Origin: JBCAWW01 sp039024315
Lineage (GTDB): Bacteria; Bacteroidota; Bacteroidia; J057
Assembly (NCBI GenBank): GCA_039024315.1
Contig: JBCCQN010000064.1
Location: 1 to 37,602, forward strand
Direction of reading: 5' to 3'
DNA: 37,602 bases
Below, one piece after another: positions 9,585-16,377 of the stretch. Both the position numbers and the translations under genes were made by a program. The notes under the pieces were generated by a model that worked only from the letters and a program-made list of their open reading frames with translations, was not told where the DNA came from and did no database searches. Positions within the stretch are counted from its first letter, which is position 1. Each line of letters opens with the position of its first letter.

Positions 9585-10352
9585 CTAAAACTTGAGAACC
9601 TGTTTGAGGATCTTCGATTTTTCGCGGCTTGAGATTACTTCTTTTTCGTTGCTAAGAATAATCTTAAAGCGGTTACCAAACCAGATGACGATCTCTTTGA
9701 CGTGCTTGAGGCCGATAATACATGAACGGTTAACCCTAAAGAACATATCCGAAGGGAGCTTGCGTTCAAAGGTATCGAGTGTTTGATTGAGTAAATAAGA
9801 CTTTTCTTTGGTGTAAAGTCTTACACTACGTTCTTCCACCTCGATACAAACTACATCATTGTAATCGACAAGCTTATATCGGTCGCGTGTTGGGATGGGC
9901 ACCTTGTTGGAAAAAGGTGTTTTGATCTCTTCAGCCAGCTCAGACTTGAGGATTTGGGCAATCTTTTGCTTGTCCAAGCTCGTACCTGAGCGATTTTCTT
10001 TTACCTTTTCAACGGCAGAACGGAGACGAGCTTCATTGAAAGGTTTGAGGAGGTAGTCCATGGCATTGAGTTCAAATGCCTTGATGGCGTGTTCGCTGTA
10101 AGCGGTAGCAAATACGACAGAGGGCATTTCTTCCAATTCAATGTTTTCGGCCACTTCCAATCCGTTAAGGCCTGGCATTTCTATATCAAGAAATACTAAA
10201 TCAGGTTTAAGAGAGTGGATGTGTTCTAGCGCGTCAAAACCGTTCTCTGCTGCGTGGACGAGTTCTACTGTCTCGATTTTTTTCAAGAGGCGCGTCATTT
10301 TATTACGTGCCGGCAGCTCATCGTCTGCAATGAGTACACGGAGTGTAGCCAT
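9585..10352 (-). CDS. LytTR-family DNA-binding response regulator
   Basis: 255 aa. The N-terminal receiver domain (~1-120) has the acidic pair D10/D11, phospho-acceptor D56 in FLDIEMPG, T83 and K103 (LLKPF). The C-terminal LytTR domain (~150-255) has IPTRDRYKLVDYNDVVCIE, FFRVNRSCIIGLKHVKEI and a terminal ILSNEKEVISSREK segment. LytTR domains bind pairs of 9-bp direct repeats about 21 bp apart in promoter DNA. The likely cognate kinase is the next gene upstream on the same strand, 299 nt away. An array fitting LytTR boxes lies upstream of that kinase at 13301-13373. Family and mechanism are certain; the regulon is unknown. Confidence 0.93.
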   Translation of the reverse strand: MATLRVLIADDELPARNKMTRLLKKIETVELVHAAENGFDALEHIHSLKPDLVFLDIEMPGLNGLEVAENIELEEMPSVVFATAYSEHAIKAFELNAMDYLLKPFNEARLRSAVEKVKENRSGTSLDKQKIAQILKSELAEEIKTPFSNKVPIPTRDRYKLVDYNDVVCIEVEERSVRLYTKEKSYLLNQTLDTFERKLPSDMFFRVNRSCIIGLKHVKEIVIWFGNRFKIILSNEKEVISSREKSKILKQVLKF

Positions 10353-10651
10353 AAATGTCTAATTGATTAGAAATAAAAAAGCGCTATGTAAGCGTGGTAT
10401 AGATGGGGGAAAAGAACGGTGTCGGATAAAAATAATGAAGAATGATTCGAAAAAACAAAGAATTCATTCAACCCAACTAACATAGTATCAAAAGCCGTGC
10501 CGATGTAAGATAGGCTTTAAGTACGGAGTAAAAAGTATCCCGAAAGCTTTCGGGAGTATTCACTAGAGAGAAAAAAGGTCTGGCGGAACCTTATAGACCG
10601 ACTTTCCTAGGTCTTAATCTAGAATACAGTTGGTCTAAGTACGTATTCTGA
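10353..10651. other. Kinase-regulator intergenic region
   Basis: This 299-nt gap between kinase and regulator contains a terminator-like hairpin with a competing stem (10571-10614), a perfect 18-bp palindrome TCCCGAAAGCTTTCGGGA (10538-10555), and an AGTA-type tract. It also has a single GAACGG motif (10414-10419) 62 nt upstream of the regulator start, which resembles one LytTR half-site but has no convincing partner 21 nt away. The regulator may therefore have its own promoter. Confidence 0.5.
10571..10614 (-). terminator. Terminator with competing antiterminator-like stem after the kinase gene
   Basis: On the minus strand three complementary blocks occur in order: AGACC (10614-10610), GGTCT (10599-10595) and AGACC (10581-10577), followed by six T. 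Blocks 2 and 3 make a terminator. Blocks 1 and 2 make an alternative stem that would prevent it. All stems are only 5 bp, so stability is modest. It begins 38 nt after the kinase stop codon. Confidence 0.5.
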
Positions 10652-13033
10652 TTACTCTGACTTGTTGAGGGGGATACGCATCGTAACAAGAGTTCCGTCT
10701 CCGGTATTTTCGAAACCTAGCAAGTTTTTGCGATCGTAAATGTTTTCTAGTCTCGCAATACTATTGCTAAGGCCAGTGCTTTTGTAGATACGGCTGAGAT
10801 CAATCCCCGGTCCATTGTCATAAACTTCGCAGACGAGATCATCTTCTTCTTTAAAACAGACCAAAGACACTTTGCCGTCTCGTAGTATCTTGGCGATACC
10901 ATGTTTGATACAGTTTTCGGTCAAAGTCATCAGGATAAAGGCCGGAATCTGCGTTTCTTTGATTTCGGGTGCTACTTCGATATGTACGTTGAGACGGTCT
11001 CCAAAACGAATTTTTTCTAGATCTAGATAGGTGGAGATCAAATTCATTTCTTCGGAAAGAGCCACATAGTTTTGACTCGACTTATTGAGGGTATATCTAA
11101 AGATGTAGGCTAGCTTTTCTACTGCCTGCTCTGCGAGGTCGGCAGATTCGTGGACAAGCTCCCCGATGGAGTTCAAGGTATTGAACAGGAAGTGAGGGTT
11201 GATTTGAGAGCGTAAAGCCGTCAGATTGGCTTCGTAGGTTTGTTGAATCAGGTCTTTTTCTCTGGCGTAAAGCTGCAAGATATTGAGAGTCAATTGAGCC
11301 TGCTGAACCAATTGGGAAACTAGCTCTAGGTCACTCAGATTGTAAACTCCCCGACGCTTTTTGCCAAGCATCAATAAGGCGTGCCGCTCTTCATCTACTT
11401 TGATCGGCGAGATCAGGGAGTAGGGTAGGGTCTGCACATGTGCTTCGGTTTCGTCATCAAGCTTAAAGGCGGCAATCTCCTTGGATTTAGACCATACGGT
11501 CTTGTTTTGCTCCAACTGCTTGAATATCTCCACATTGGTGTTGTAGTAGCGTTCTTCGGCTTCGTTTTCGGCGAGGTCAGCGTTCCACCAAAGGTGAACG
11601 GTAGAAGCATTGAAAAACTCCATCATCTTTTCTACTAAGTCCGTACGCAGGTTGACCGAGGAGGTGTATTGCGGGATCTGAGCGATAAATGATTTGAATT
11701 TATTGAGTCGCTCTTGTTGTGCCGTTACAAAGTATTTGCTGAGTTTGTCCTGATTGGCTTTAAGGATGAGATAAAATACCAACATCAATAAGATGAAGGA
11801 GATAAACTCTAATATCCTACGGTATTGAATCCCTGGTAGGTAGTTAAATAATTGAGTGATGACCAAGTATAATACAATACTAAAGATGAAAAACACCAAG
11901 TATTGGATCGTTCGGGTGACCACTAAGCTGACCTTACCAAACTGTAATTGTAGGAGAGAAGCGTTCACCAAGGGGAAAAATAACAAAAGACTATAAACAA
12001 AATAGATATGCTCTCTATGGATGAGAGTAGTGCTATTTTCAAGACTAAAATAAACCATACCTAGGATGGAAAGCATAACCACCCCGATCAATCCTAGTAC
12101 CCCGCTACGAGATTCTTGCTTGGGCGCGGAAGTTAAAAACAGACCTAAAGCACCGATGGTATGCAGTAAGAAAAATAAGGCGGTATAGTCTTCAATCAGC
12201 TCGTGGAAATACTTGAGATGTTGATCAATAAAAATGATCTGATAGACCTTAAATAGTATGAAAGCGCCACTCAAGATTGAGGGAGCTAGAAAGTAATACT
12301 TAAGCTTTGGTTTGAAATAAAAATAGCTGACTACATAAACAAAGAGGACAATACAGTAAATCAGAATGTGCACCTTCTCATAAGCAATACTAGTAAGGTC
12401 TGATTCGATGATCAAGTAGAGGTGCCGGAGCAAGCGCACTAAGAAAAATAAGAGAGCCCCAAATACAACCCCCGTTAAGGGAAGGTTTTCTTTCCAATTG
12501 CTTCTTAAGATGGGAAACAAGATCGCCAACACAACTAAGGCCACAAAGGCCCCAAAACCTACGATCCAGACGATGGCATGCCAGTAAAGAGGGATATCAT
12601 TAAAAGTAAAGGTGAGATAGAAGCCATTGGAAAAGAAGGCTTGTTCACCATTGCCACTGGGGGAATAAGGATCATTGGGTTGAATAATCGCGACAAAAGG
12701 ATGACCAGGACGAGCTGCCGCAGTAATACGGTCTGCCACTTCTGGCTGAGTGATGGGATTATAGTCCAGCTCTAGGAGTCTGTCTCCTGCTTGGATACCT
12801 CTATAAATATTGGGTTTGTAAGAGGGTAAGGGATGGACAGTCTTGGCATATACGCCGCGTCCGGTATGTTCCCAGCTTACCCAATCGCTACCTTTGAAGT
12901 CGGCCTCAAGCGATGCGTCGATCTGCTGGGCTTCGATGGTGCTTATTTTATGATGAAACTGATAGGTAATCCAAGCTAACCCTAGATAGAATGTGGCTAG
13001 GACAGCATACCAAATCCAGTTTTTGTTGGTCAT
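10652..13033 (-). CDS. LytS/YehU-type membrane sensor histidine kinase with PDZ-like extracytoplasmic segment
   Basis: 793 aa. One membrane segment lies at ~5-25, followed by an extracytoplasmic stretch with a PDZ-like core (RGIQAGDRLLELDYNPI). About seven more membrane helices lie between ~135 and ~420. A cytoplasmic GAF-like linker (~450-600) follows, then the His_kinase family phospho-acceptor motif QINPHFLFNTLNSI with His614. The HATPase has an N box TLTENCIKHGI, G1 box DNGPGI and a terminal GTLVTMRIP. It should autophosphorylate and signal to the LytTR regulator downstream. The start is supported by AAGGAGAT about 6 nt before the ATG, a rare clear Shine-Dalgarno here. Its 5' region is the unusual 733-nt non-coding stretch. 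The ligand is unknown. Confidence 0.92.
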   Translation of the reverse strand: MTNKNWIWYAVLATFYLGLAWITYQFHHKISTIEAQQIDASLEADFKGSDWVSWEHTGRGVYAKTVHPLPSYKPNIYRGIQAGDRLLELDYNPITQPEVADRITAAARPGHPFVAIIQPNDPYSPSGNGEQAFFSNGFYLTFTFNDIPLYWHAIVWIVGFGAFVALVVLAILFPILRSNWKENLPLTGVVFGALLFFLVRLLRHLYLIIESDLTSIAYEKVHILIYCIVLFVYVVSYFYFKPKLKYYFLAPSILSGAFILFKVYQIIFIDQHLKYFHELIEDYTALFFLLHTIGALGLFLTSAPKQESRSGVLGLIGVVMLSILGMVYFSLENSTTLIHREHIYFVYSLLLFFPLVNASLLQLQFGKVSLVVTRTIQYLVFFIFSIVLYLVITQLFNYLPGIQYRRILEFISFILLMLVFYLILKANQDKLSKYFVTAQQERLNKFKSFIAQIPQYTSSVNLRTDLVEKMMEFFNASTVHLWWNADLAENEAEERYYNTNVEIFKQLEQNKTVWSKSKEIAAFKLDDETEAHVQTLPYSLISPIKVDEERHALLMLGKKRRGVYNLSDLELVSQLVQQAQLTLNILQLYAREKDLIQQTYEANLTALRSQINPHFLFNTLNSIGELVHESADLAEQAVEKLAYIFRYTLNKSSQNYVALSEEMNLISTYLDLEKIRFGDRLNVHIEVAPEIKETQIPAFILMTLTENCIKHGIAKILRDGKVSLVCFKEEDDLVCEVYDNGPGIDLSRIYKSTGLSNSIARLENIYDRKNLLGFENTGDGTLVTMRIPLNKSE

Positions 13034-13162
13034 GAAGTCATCTCCTTAATGCTCGAAACTAGTATTAATCGGGCAAAGCGGCAAATATGAGCCATTGCTG
13101 CCACCCGCCTTTGGCAAGGAAATGCTATGGATAATTACACGAGATAATATCGTAATAGCCCG

Positions 13163-13196
13163 AAAAATAAAGAGGCGCGATTGCTCGCGCCTCTTT
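13163..13196 (-). terminator. Strong intrinsic terminator (distal of a tandem pair)
   Basis: A perfect 12-bp stem pairs AAAGAGGCGCGA (13169-13180) with TCGCGCCTCTTT (13185-13196) around a TTGC loop. On the minus strand it is followed by TTTATTTTT. It lies immediately after another terminator-like hairpin at 13198-13242 and 136 nt before the kinase gene, with no gene directly upstream on that strand except distant hslV, which has its own terminator. Confidence 0.85.
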
Positions 13197-13197
13197 G

Positions 13198-13242
13198 AAA
13201 AAACTAGGGGACTCAAATCCCAATGGGATGAATCAACCCTAG
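13198..13242 (-). terminator. Proximal terminator-like hairpin of the tandem pair
   Basis: The minus strand reads CTAGGG (13242-13237), then paired inner blocks GATTCA/TGAGTC and TCCC/GGGA, then CCCTAG (13209-13204) and six T (13203-13198). This is a complete intrinsic terminator in its own right. It may also be the body of the candidate small RNA. Confidence 0.75.
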
Positions 13243-13281
13243 CCCTTGCTCTTGTAATCCAGGATTATCGCCCTTTCAATA

Positions 13282-13289
13282 CAAGTATA
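13282..13289 (-). promoter_or_regulatory. Bacteroidota -7-like element
   Basis: TATACTTG on the minus strand matches the Bacteroidota -7 consensus TAnnTTTG at 5 of its 6 fixed positions. No TTG-type -33 element is at the right distance; instead a LytTR-like box lies 11 nt upstream, as expected for an activator-dependent promoter. Confidence 0.4.
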
Positions 13290-13300
13290 GGGCTATTTCG

Positions 13301-13373
13301 CCGAACGGCAGAAAAAAAATACATGAACGGTTCGTTTCCATGCGCGAACGGTTGTTTTGGTTGTGTGAACGGT
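13301..13373 (-). promoter_or_regulatory. Four phased LytTR-type boxes
   Basis: On the minus strand four 9-mers occur in direct orientation: ACCGTTCAC (13373-13365), ACCGTTCGC (13352-13344), ACCGTTCAT (13331-13323) and GCCGTTCGG (13309-13301). Starts are 21, 21 and 22 nt apart, two helical turns. They fit the published LytTR box consensus [TA][AC][CA]GTTN[AG][TG] closely, the first three best. A LytTR regulator and its kinase are encoded just downstream. Binding is inferred. Confidence 0.65.
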
Positions 13374-13375
13374 TT

Positions 13376-13704
13376 TTGAATATCTGATTTATAAAGGGTA
13401 ATAAATAATTCATTTTCTAATTCTATTTTATGGAGATATGGTTGAGTATTTTGTTGTGGTTAGTATTTGGTTATCAGGAGTATATACGAAAAAATCCACA
13501 TTTATTCCTTAGTGCTTGTGCACGGGAAAAATGTGGAAAATATACTTTTAAAGGGTAAGAAATTTATAAATACAAGCAGAGTATTATCCCTAATCTTGAA
13601 AATTTCAACCTCCTATTGTTTGTTTTTGCAGCTTTTTGTGGATACGGCTGCTGATCGCTACTATTTGATAGAAACTGAGCCGATAAAATGCTTACACGCT
13701 TAGA
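13376..13704. other. AT-rich non-coding block with DnaA-box-like nonamers
   Basis: No gene is supported here; the only open frames start at TTG and have no recognisable product. The block is AT-rich relative to its neighbours. It contains TGTGGAAAA (13532-13540, reverse complement TTTTCCACA), TGTGGATAC (13637-13645, one mismatch to the reverse complement of TTATCCACA) and AAATCCACA (13492-13500, two mismatches). A direct repeat TAAAGGGTAA-N-AAAT occurs at about 13392 and 13549. Function is unknown. Confidence 0.5.
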
Positions 13705-13740
13705 AAAACAAAAAGCGTGCCACTCAAAAGATTGGCACGC
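13705..13740 (-). terminator. hslV terminator
   Basis: An 8-bp stem GCGTGCCA/TGGCACGC (13715-13722 with 13733-13740) is followed on the minus strand by TTTTTGTTTTT. It lies 27 nt after the hslV stop codon. Confidence 0.88.
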
Positions 13741-13766
13741 CGAATATTTTCCTAGACAATGGATAT

Positions 13767-14306
13767 CTATAAGCTCAATATCTCAAAGTTATGATTGGTG
13801 TAGATACAGATATCAGCCGCGATCGTGAGAGCCTCTTTGACCATTTCTTTTGCGCTCATCTGGGGGGCATGTCTTTTGAGGGCCAGCGCTGCTGAACGCG
13901 CAAAATTAGAACCAGAGCCAATAGATAAAACCCCCTCGTCTGGTGAAAGGACATCTCCTGTGCCACTGATGATCAGCGCTTGTTCTTTACTCATGACGAT
14001 CAGCATGGCCTCCAACTTGCGTAAATAGCGGTCGGTGCGCCAATCCTTTGCGAGTTCGATCGCTGCTCTATCCAAAGTGGAACGATACATATTGAGTTTT
14101 TCCTCAAATTTCTCCAAGAGGGTAAAGGCATCTGAAGTTGAACCCGCAAAGCCTGCCATGATTTTGCCCTCGTCCATCAAGCGGACTTTCTTGACATTGC
14201 TCTTTGCTACTGTATTGCCCATGCTCGCTTGGCCATCTGCGCCCAAGGCTACTTGCCCATTGTGCACTATCCCCAATACGGTAGTGGCGTGTATTTTCTG
14301 AACCAT
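13767..14306 (-). CDS. hslV: ATP-dependent protease peptidase subunit HslV (ClpQ)
   Basis: 179 aa of the proteasome-like Ntn-hydrolase family. HslV forms a double hexamer that degrades proteins unfolded by the HslU ATPase in the cytoplasm. The sequence aligns along its length with E. coli HslV: ADGQASMGNTVAKSNVKKVR, GKIMAGFAGSTSDAFTL, AIELAKDWRTDRYLRKLEA, ISGTGDVL, IGSGSNFARSAA and a terminal DICIYTNH. The expected catalytic N-terminal threonine is Thr8 (TTVLGIV), so a 7-residue propeptide would have to be removed. hslU is not in this window. It has its own terminator and follows the nuoI terminator, so it is probably monocistronic. Confidence 0.96.
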   Translation of the reverse strand: MVQKIHATTVLGIVHNGQVALGADGQASMGNTVAKSNVKKVRLMDEGKIMAGFAGSTSDAFTLLEKFEEKLNMYRSTLDRAAIELAKDWRTDRYLRKLEAMLIVMSKEQALIISGTGDVLSPDEGVLSIGSGSNFARSAALALKRHAPQMSAKEMVKEALTIAADICIYTNHNFEILSL

Positions 14307-14320
14307 AAGTCTATGATATG

Positions 14321-14358
14321 CAAAAGCCGAGAAGCGAAAGGGATCCCGCTTCTCGGCT
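14321..14358 (-). terminator. nuoI terminator
   Basis: A perfect 12-bp stem AGCCGAGAAGCG/CGCTTCTCGGCT (14325-14336 with 14347-14358) has a 10-nt loop and is followed on the minus strand by four T (TTTTG). It occupies the 66-nt gap between nuoI and hslV. Confidence 0.85.
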
Positions 14359-14372
14359 CTCGTGTTATAAGA

Positions 14373-14963
14373 TTACTCCTCTCTATTACGGAGAGTGTGA
14401 ATGTTGTTTTCTTCTTTAAAGTTGTAAACTTCGCCATAGTTTTGATTACGGCGGGCTTCTAACCAATCTAAGCGAGGCTTGAGCTCGCTTTTGTCAAAGA
14501 CAAGGCGATCTTTTGCATGTACTGCATCTTCACGATTGGTGAAATTAAGATCGTACTCAGGGCTCATTACTATAGCCTCTTCCGGACATACCTCTTCACA
14601 AAATCCACAATAGATACAGCGTAGCATGTCGATTTCGAATCTCTCAGGGTAACGCTCTTTTTGGTCTCCATCTTCTACCTCGGCTGCTTGCATACTGATC
14701 GCAAGGGGAGGACAGGCACGGGCACAAAGCCCACAAGCAACACAGCGCTCTTTGCCGTTTTCGGCTACCAATACTGGGCGACCTCTAAACTCAGGGCCAA
14801 AGGTAGGCTTGACTTCAGGATATTCTAGCGTTACTGAAGGACGAAATATGTGTTTGAAGGAGAACCACATGCCTTTGAAGATTTCAGGGAAGTAGAGTTT
14901 TCCCCAGAAGTCTAGTTCTCTTTCCTTCTTGCTACCACGAATGATGCCTTGTTTATTACCCAT
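14373..14963 (-). CDS. nuoI: NADH-quinone oxidoreductase subunit I
   Basis: 196 aa ferredoxin-type subunit of respiratory complex I, carrying the two [4Fe-4S] clusters N6a and N6b that pass electrons towards the quinone site. The cluster ligands are C74-C77-C80-C84 (CVACGLCARACP) and C116-C119-C122-C126 (CIYCGFCEEVCP). The N-terminal GMWFSFKHIFRPSVTLEYPE region is typical of NuoI. No other nuo gene flanks it: upstream is a divergent UbiA gene and downstream, beyond a terminator, hslV. It therefore appears as a lone complex I gene here, unless the rest of the operon lies elsewhere on the chromosome. Confidence 0.93.
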   Translation of the reverse strand: MGNKQGIIRGSKKERELDFWGKLYFPEIFKGMWFSFKHIFRPSVTLEYPEVKPTFGPEFRGRPVLVAENGKERCVACGLCARACPPLAISMQAAEVEDGDQKERYPERFEIDMLRCIYCGFCEEVCPEEAIVMSPEYDLNFTNREDAVHAKDRLVFDKSELKPRLDWLEARRNQNYGEVYNFKEENNIHTLRNREE

Positions 14964-15018
14964 AGGTCTGCGAATTGAGAGCTAAAATTACTGCTTGAGT
15001 TAAATCCAACCAAACATT

Positions 15019-15051
15019 TTTGCAATTGTTTCCATACTTATAATATTTTAT
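15019..15051 (+). promoter_or_regulatory. Possible promoter of the UbiA gene
   Basis: TTTG (15019-15022) is followed 21 nt later by TATTTTAT (15044-15051), which resembles the Bacteroidota -33/-7 pattern TTTG and TAnnTTTG at a tolerable spacing. The -7 match is imperfect, so this is a weak call. It lies about 80 nt before the start codon in the nuoI/UbiA divergent gap. Confidence 0.25.
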
Positions 15052-15129
15052 TAATATGTGCGAGGCCTGCCTCTCCAAAATAAGCGAGATTTTCCTCCCT
15101 GACTAGCGCAAAATCCTTAGTTTTACATA

Positions 15130-16008
15130 ATGCTCAGGGATTTTAAATATTTTTTTCTGATTTCTCGCCCGATGAATGTCCTGATTTCGGTCATTTCGTT
15201 TGGGGTGGCCTGCTTTATTGCCACTGAGCATTCGTTTGCTTTTCTGACGGATCTCCCCTTCTGGGGAACGGTTCTCACCATCAGCATCATTGCTAGTGCG
15301 GGTTATTGGATCAATGATGTGTATGATTTTCGGATCGATCGGATCAATAAGCCCGGCAAATTGGTCGTCAATGCCATTCTGTCGAGCAAAAAAGTCCTAA
15401 CGGGTTACTTTCTTGCCAATGTCGGCATCCTCATGTTTTCCTTTTGGTACCTAGGCGTAAAGACCGCTCACTACCAAATCACTTTTATCAATTTCCTTTC
15501 GGTCTTACTGCTGTTTGTATATGCCAGCTATCTCAAACGAGTGAGTGTCGCCGGTAATTTGGTGATTGCTTTTCTGACGGCTTTAGTGATCATTTTGGCT
15601 GGATATCTCTATCAAGTCAATATCGGCCTGAGCTGGACGATTGTATTTGCTTTTGAGATTACCTTTATCCGTGAGATCATTAAAGATATAGAAGACATCA
15701 AAGGCGACTTAAAGTTCAATCTACATACCTTACCCATTCAAATTGGGATCCAGCGCACCAAAGTAGTTTTGTATTTATTGTATTCTGCCTTTTTGATCAG
15801 TTGCTACCTACCAGTATTGATGCATTATCTGCGGCACCAAGCGTGGTTGGGTGAATATCTCATTTGCTCGGTGATCTTGGTGCAAGCTCCGACGGTCTAT
15901 TTGATCTACCTGCTAAAGGAGGCAAAAGAAACCAAAGACTATAGCCGGCAGAGTGCTTATCTCAAGTATTTGATCTTTTTGGGACTAGTTACCTTATATT
16001 TTTTGTAG
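15130..16008 (+). CDS. UbiA-family prenyltransferase (geranylgeranylglycerol-phosphate geranylgeranyltransferase-like)
   Basis: 292 aa integral membrane protein with about eight to nine helices. The first Asp-rich motif is N62-D63-V-Y-D66-F-R-I-D70-RINKP and the second is R181-EIIKD-IEDIKGD, both standard for UbiA enzymes that attach an isoprenoid chain to an aromatic or glycerol-phosphate acceptor using Mg2+. Bacteroidota proteins of this look are often annotated as geranylgeranylglycerol-phosphate geranylgeranyltransferases, but the substrate cannot be read from sequence; menaquinone, heme or another lipid pathway is possible. It is monocistronic and divergent from nuoI. Confidence 0.85.
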   Translation: MLRDFKYFFLISRPMNVLISVISFGVACFIATEHSFAFLTDLPFWGTVLTISIIASAGYWINDVYDFRIDRINKPGKLVVNAILSSKKVLTGYFLANVGILMFSFWYLGVKTAHYQITFINFLSVLLLFVYASYLKRVSVAGNLVIAFLTALVIILAGYLYQVNIGLSWTIVFAFEITFIREIIKDIEDIKGDLKFNLHTLPIQIGIQRTKVVLYLLYSAFLISCYLPVLMHYLRHQAWLGEYLICSVILVQAPTVYLIYLLKEAKETKDYSRQSAYLKYLIFLGLVTLYFL

Positions 16009-16010
16009 GA

Positions 16011-16215
16011 CTGCTGCGCAGAACGCTTAGCCTCCGCATGCGACAAGGCAGTGCCTTTTCGCCGCCCCAATTACCCCTATTGTCATTTCGATCCCGATTT
16101 TGATCGGGAAGAAATCTCCTATCGCCTCATTGTAATTATGTATTGATATCAAGGAGATTTCTCGTCGCTGCGCTCACTCGAAATAAATGTGAGGGATAAT
16201 CGTTCCGCGCAGCGG
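16011..16215. repeat. REP-like inverted pair B
   Basis: The left arm CTGCTGCGCAGAACGCTT (16011-16028) and right arm ATCGTTCCGCGCAGCGG (16199-16215) are inverted copies of the window's REP-like family. The left arm folds with a CTGC/GCAG stem and the right with CCGC/GCGG, so the T-A pair is replaced by C-G. A second, unrelated inverted pair is nested between them. The element sits between convergent genes. Confidence 0.85.
16084..16184. repeat. Nested inverted repeat (ATTTCGA...GAAATCTCCT type)
   Basis: 16084-16120 begins CATTTCGA and ends GAAATCTCCT. 16151-16184 contains AGGAGATTTCTC and ends TCGAAAT, in inverse orientation. The left unit holds its own hairpin, TCCCGAT/ATCGGGA with loop TTTG (16092-16109). 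I recognise this as resembling a dispersed intergenic repeat seen in many Bacteroidota genomes; that is recollection, not a search result. Confidence 0.65.
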
Positions 16216-16249
16216 TAAAAAAAATGGCGACACAAAAATGCGCCGCCAT
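16216..16249 (-). terminator. Terminator of the GECW-repeat protein gene
   Basis: The minus strand reads ATGGCG (16249-16244), a 14-nt loop, CGCCAT (16229-16224), then eight T overlapping the edge of REP pair B. It lies about 130 nt after the stop codon, with a TACTT-type tract between. Confidence 0.7.
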
Positions 16250-16377
16250 GATTCATAACGTATTATTGAGTACTGAGCTAATAGTATCCAGTATAAAAAC
16301 CTAGGAAAATTGTACAGGCTTCAGCGAGACCTTTTTTCTTTGTACTGAATACTTTTTACTCTGTACTCTTTACTTAC

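Larger units (their letters stand above)
13163..13275 (-). ncRNA. Candidate structured small RNA
   Basis: There is no plausible ORF. On the minus strand the segment contains a short TAATC-CTG-GATTA hairpin (around 13265-13252), a long interrupted hairpin (13242-13204) with outer stem CTAGGG/CCCTAG and inner paired blocks GATTCA/TGAGTC and TCCC/GGGA, then six T and a second terminator. A promoter-like TATACTTG (13289-13282) and a LytTR-like box precede it. The 5' end is inferred; the RNA would be about 75 nt (first terminator) or 110 nt (second). It does not look like tmRNA, RNase P RNA or SRP RNA. It could instead be an attenuating leader for the kinase gene. Confidence 0.5.

Noticed and set aside
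10414..10420. Single GAACGGT upstream of the regulator gene, and another at 9725-9732 inside its LytTR coding region
   Set aside because: Each lacks a partner at 21-22 nt; the second is simply the codons of the conserved RVNRS motif.
11579..11596. AGCGTTC followed by a CACC/GGTG hairpin inside the LytS-type kinase gene
   Set aside because: The stem is shifted by one base from the REP consensus and shares no stem sequence with it; it is probably chance.
13301..13374. Possible CRISPR array or plasmid iterons from the regular repeats
   Set aside because: The repeated unit is only about 8 nt with 12-13 nt between copies, far from CRISPR geometry. No Cas or replication initiator gene is nearby. 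LytTR boxes explain the spacing better.
13095..13703. Two plus-strand ORFs (94 and 78 codons) between the kinase and hslV
   Set aside because: Both start at TTG, have no recognisable motif, and run across terminators and the phased repeats.
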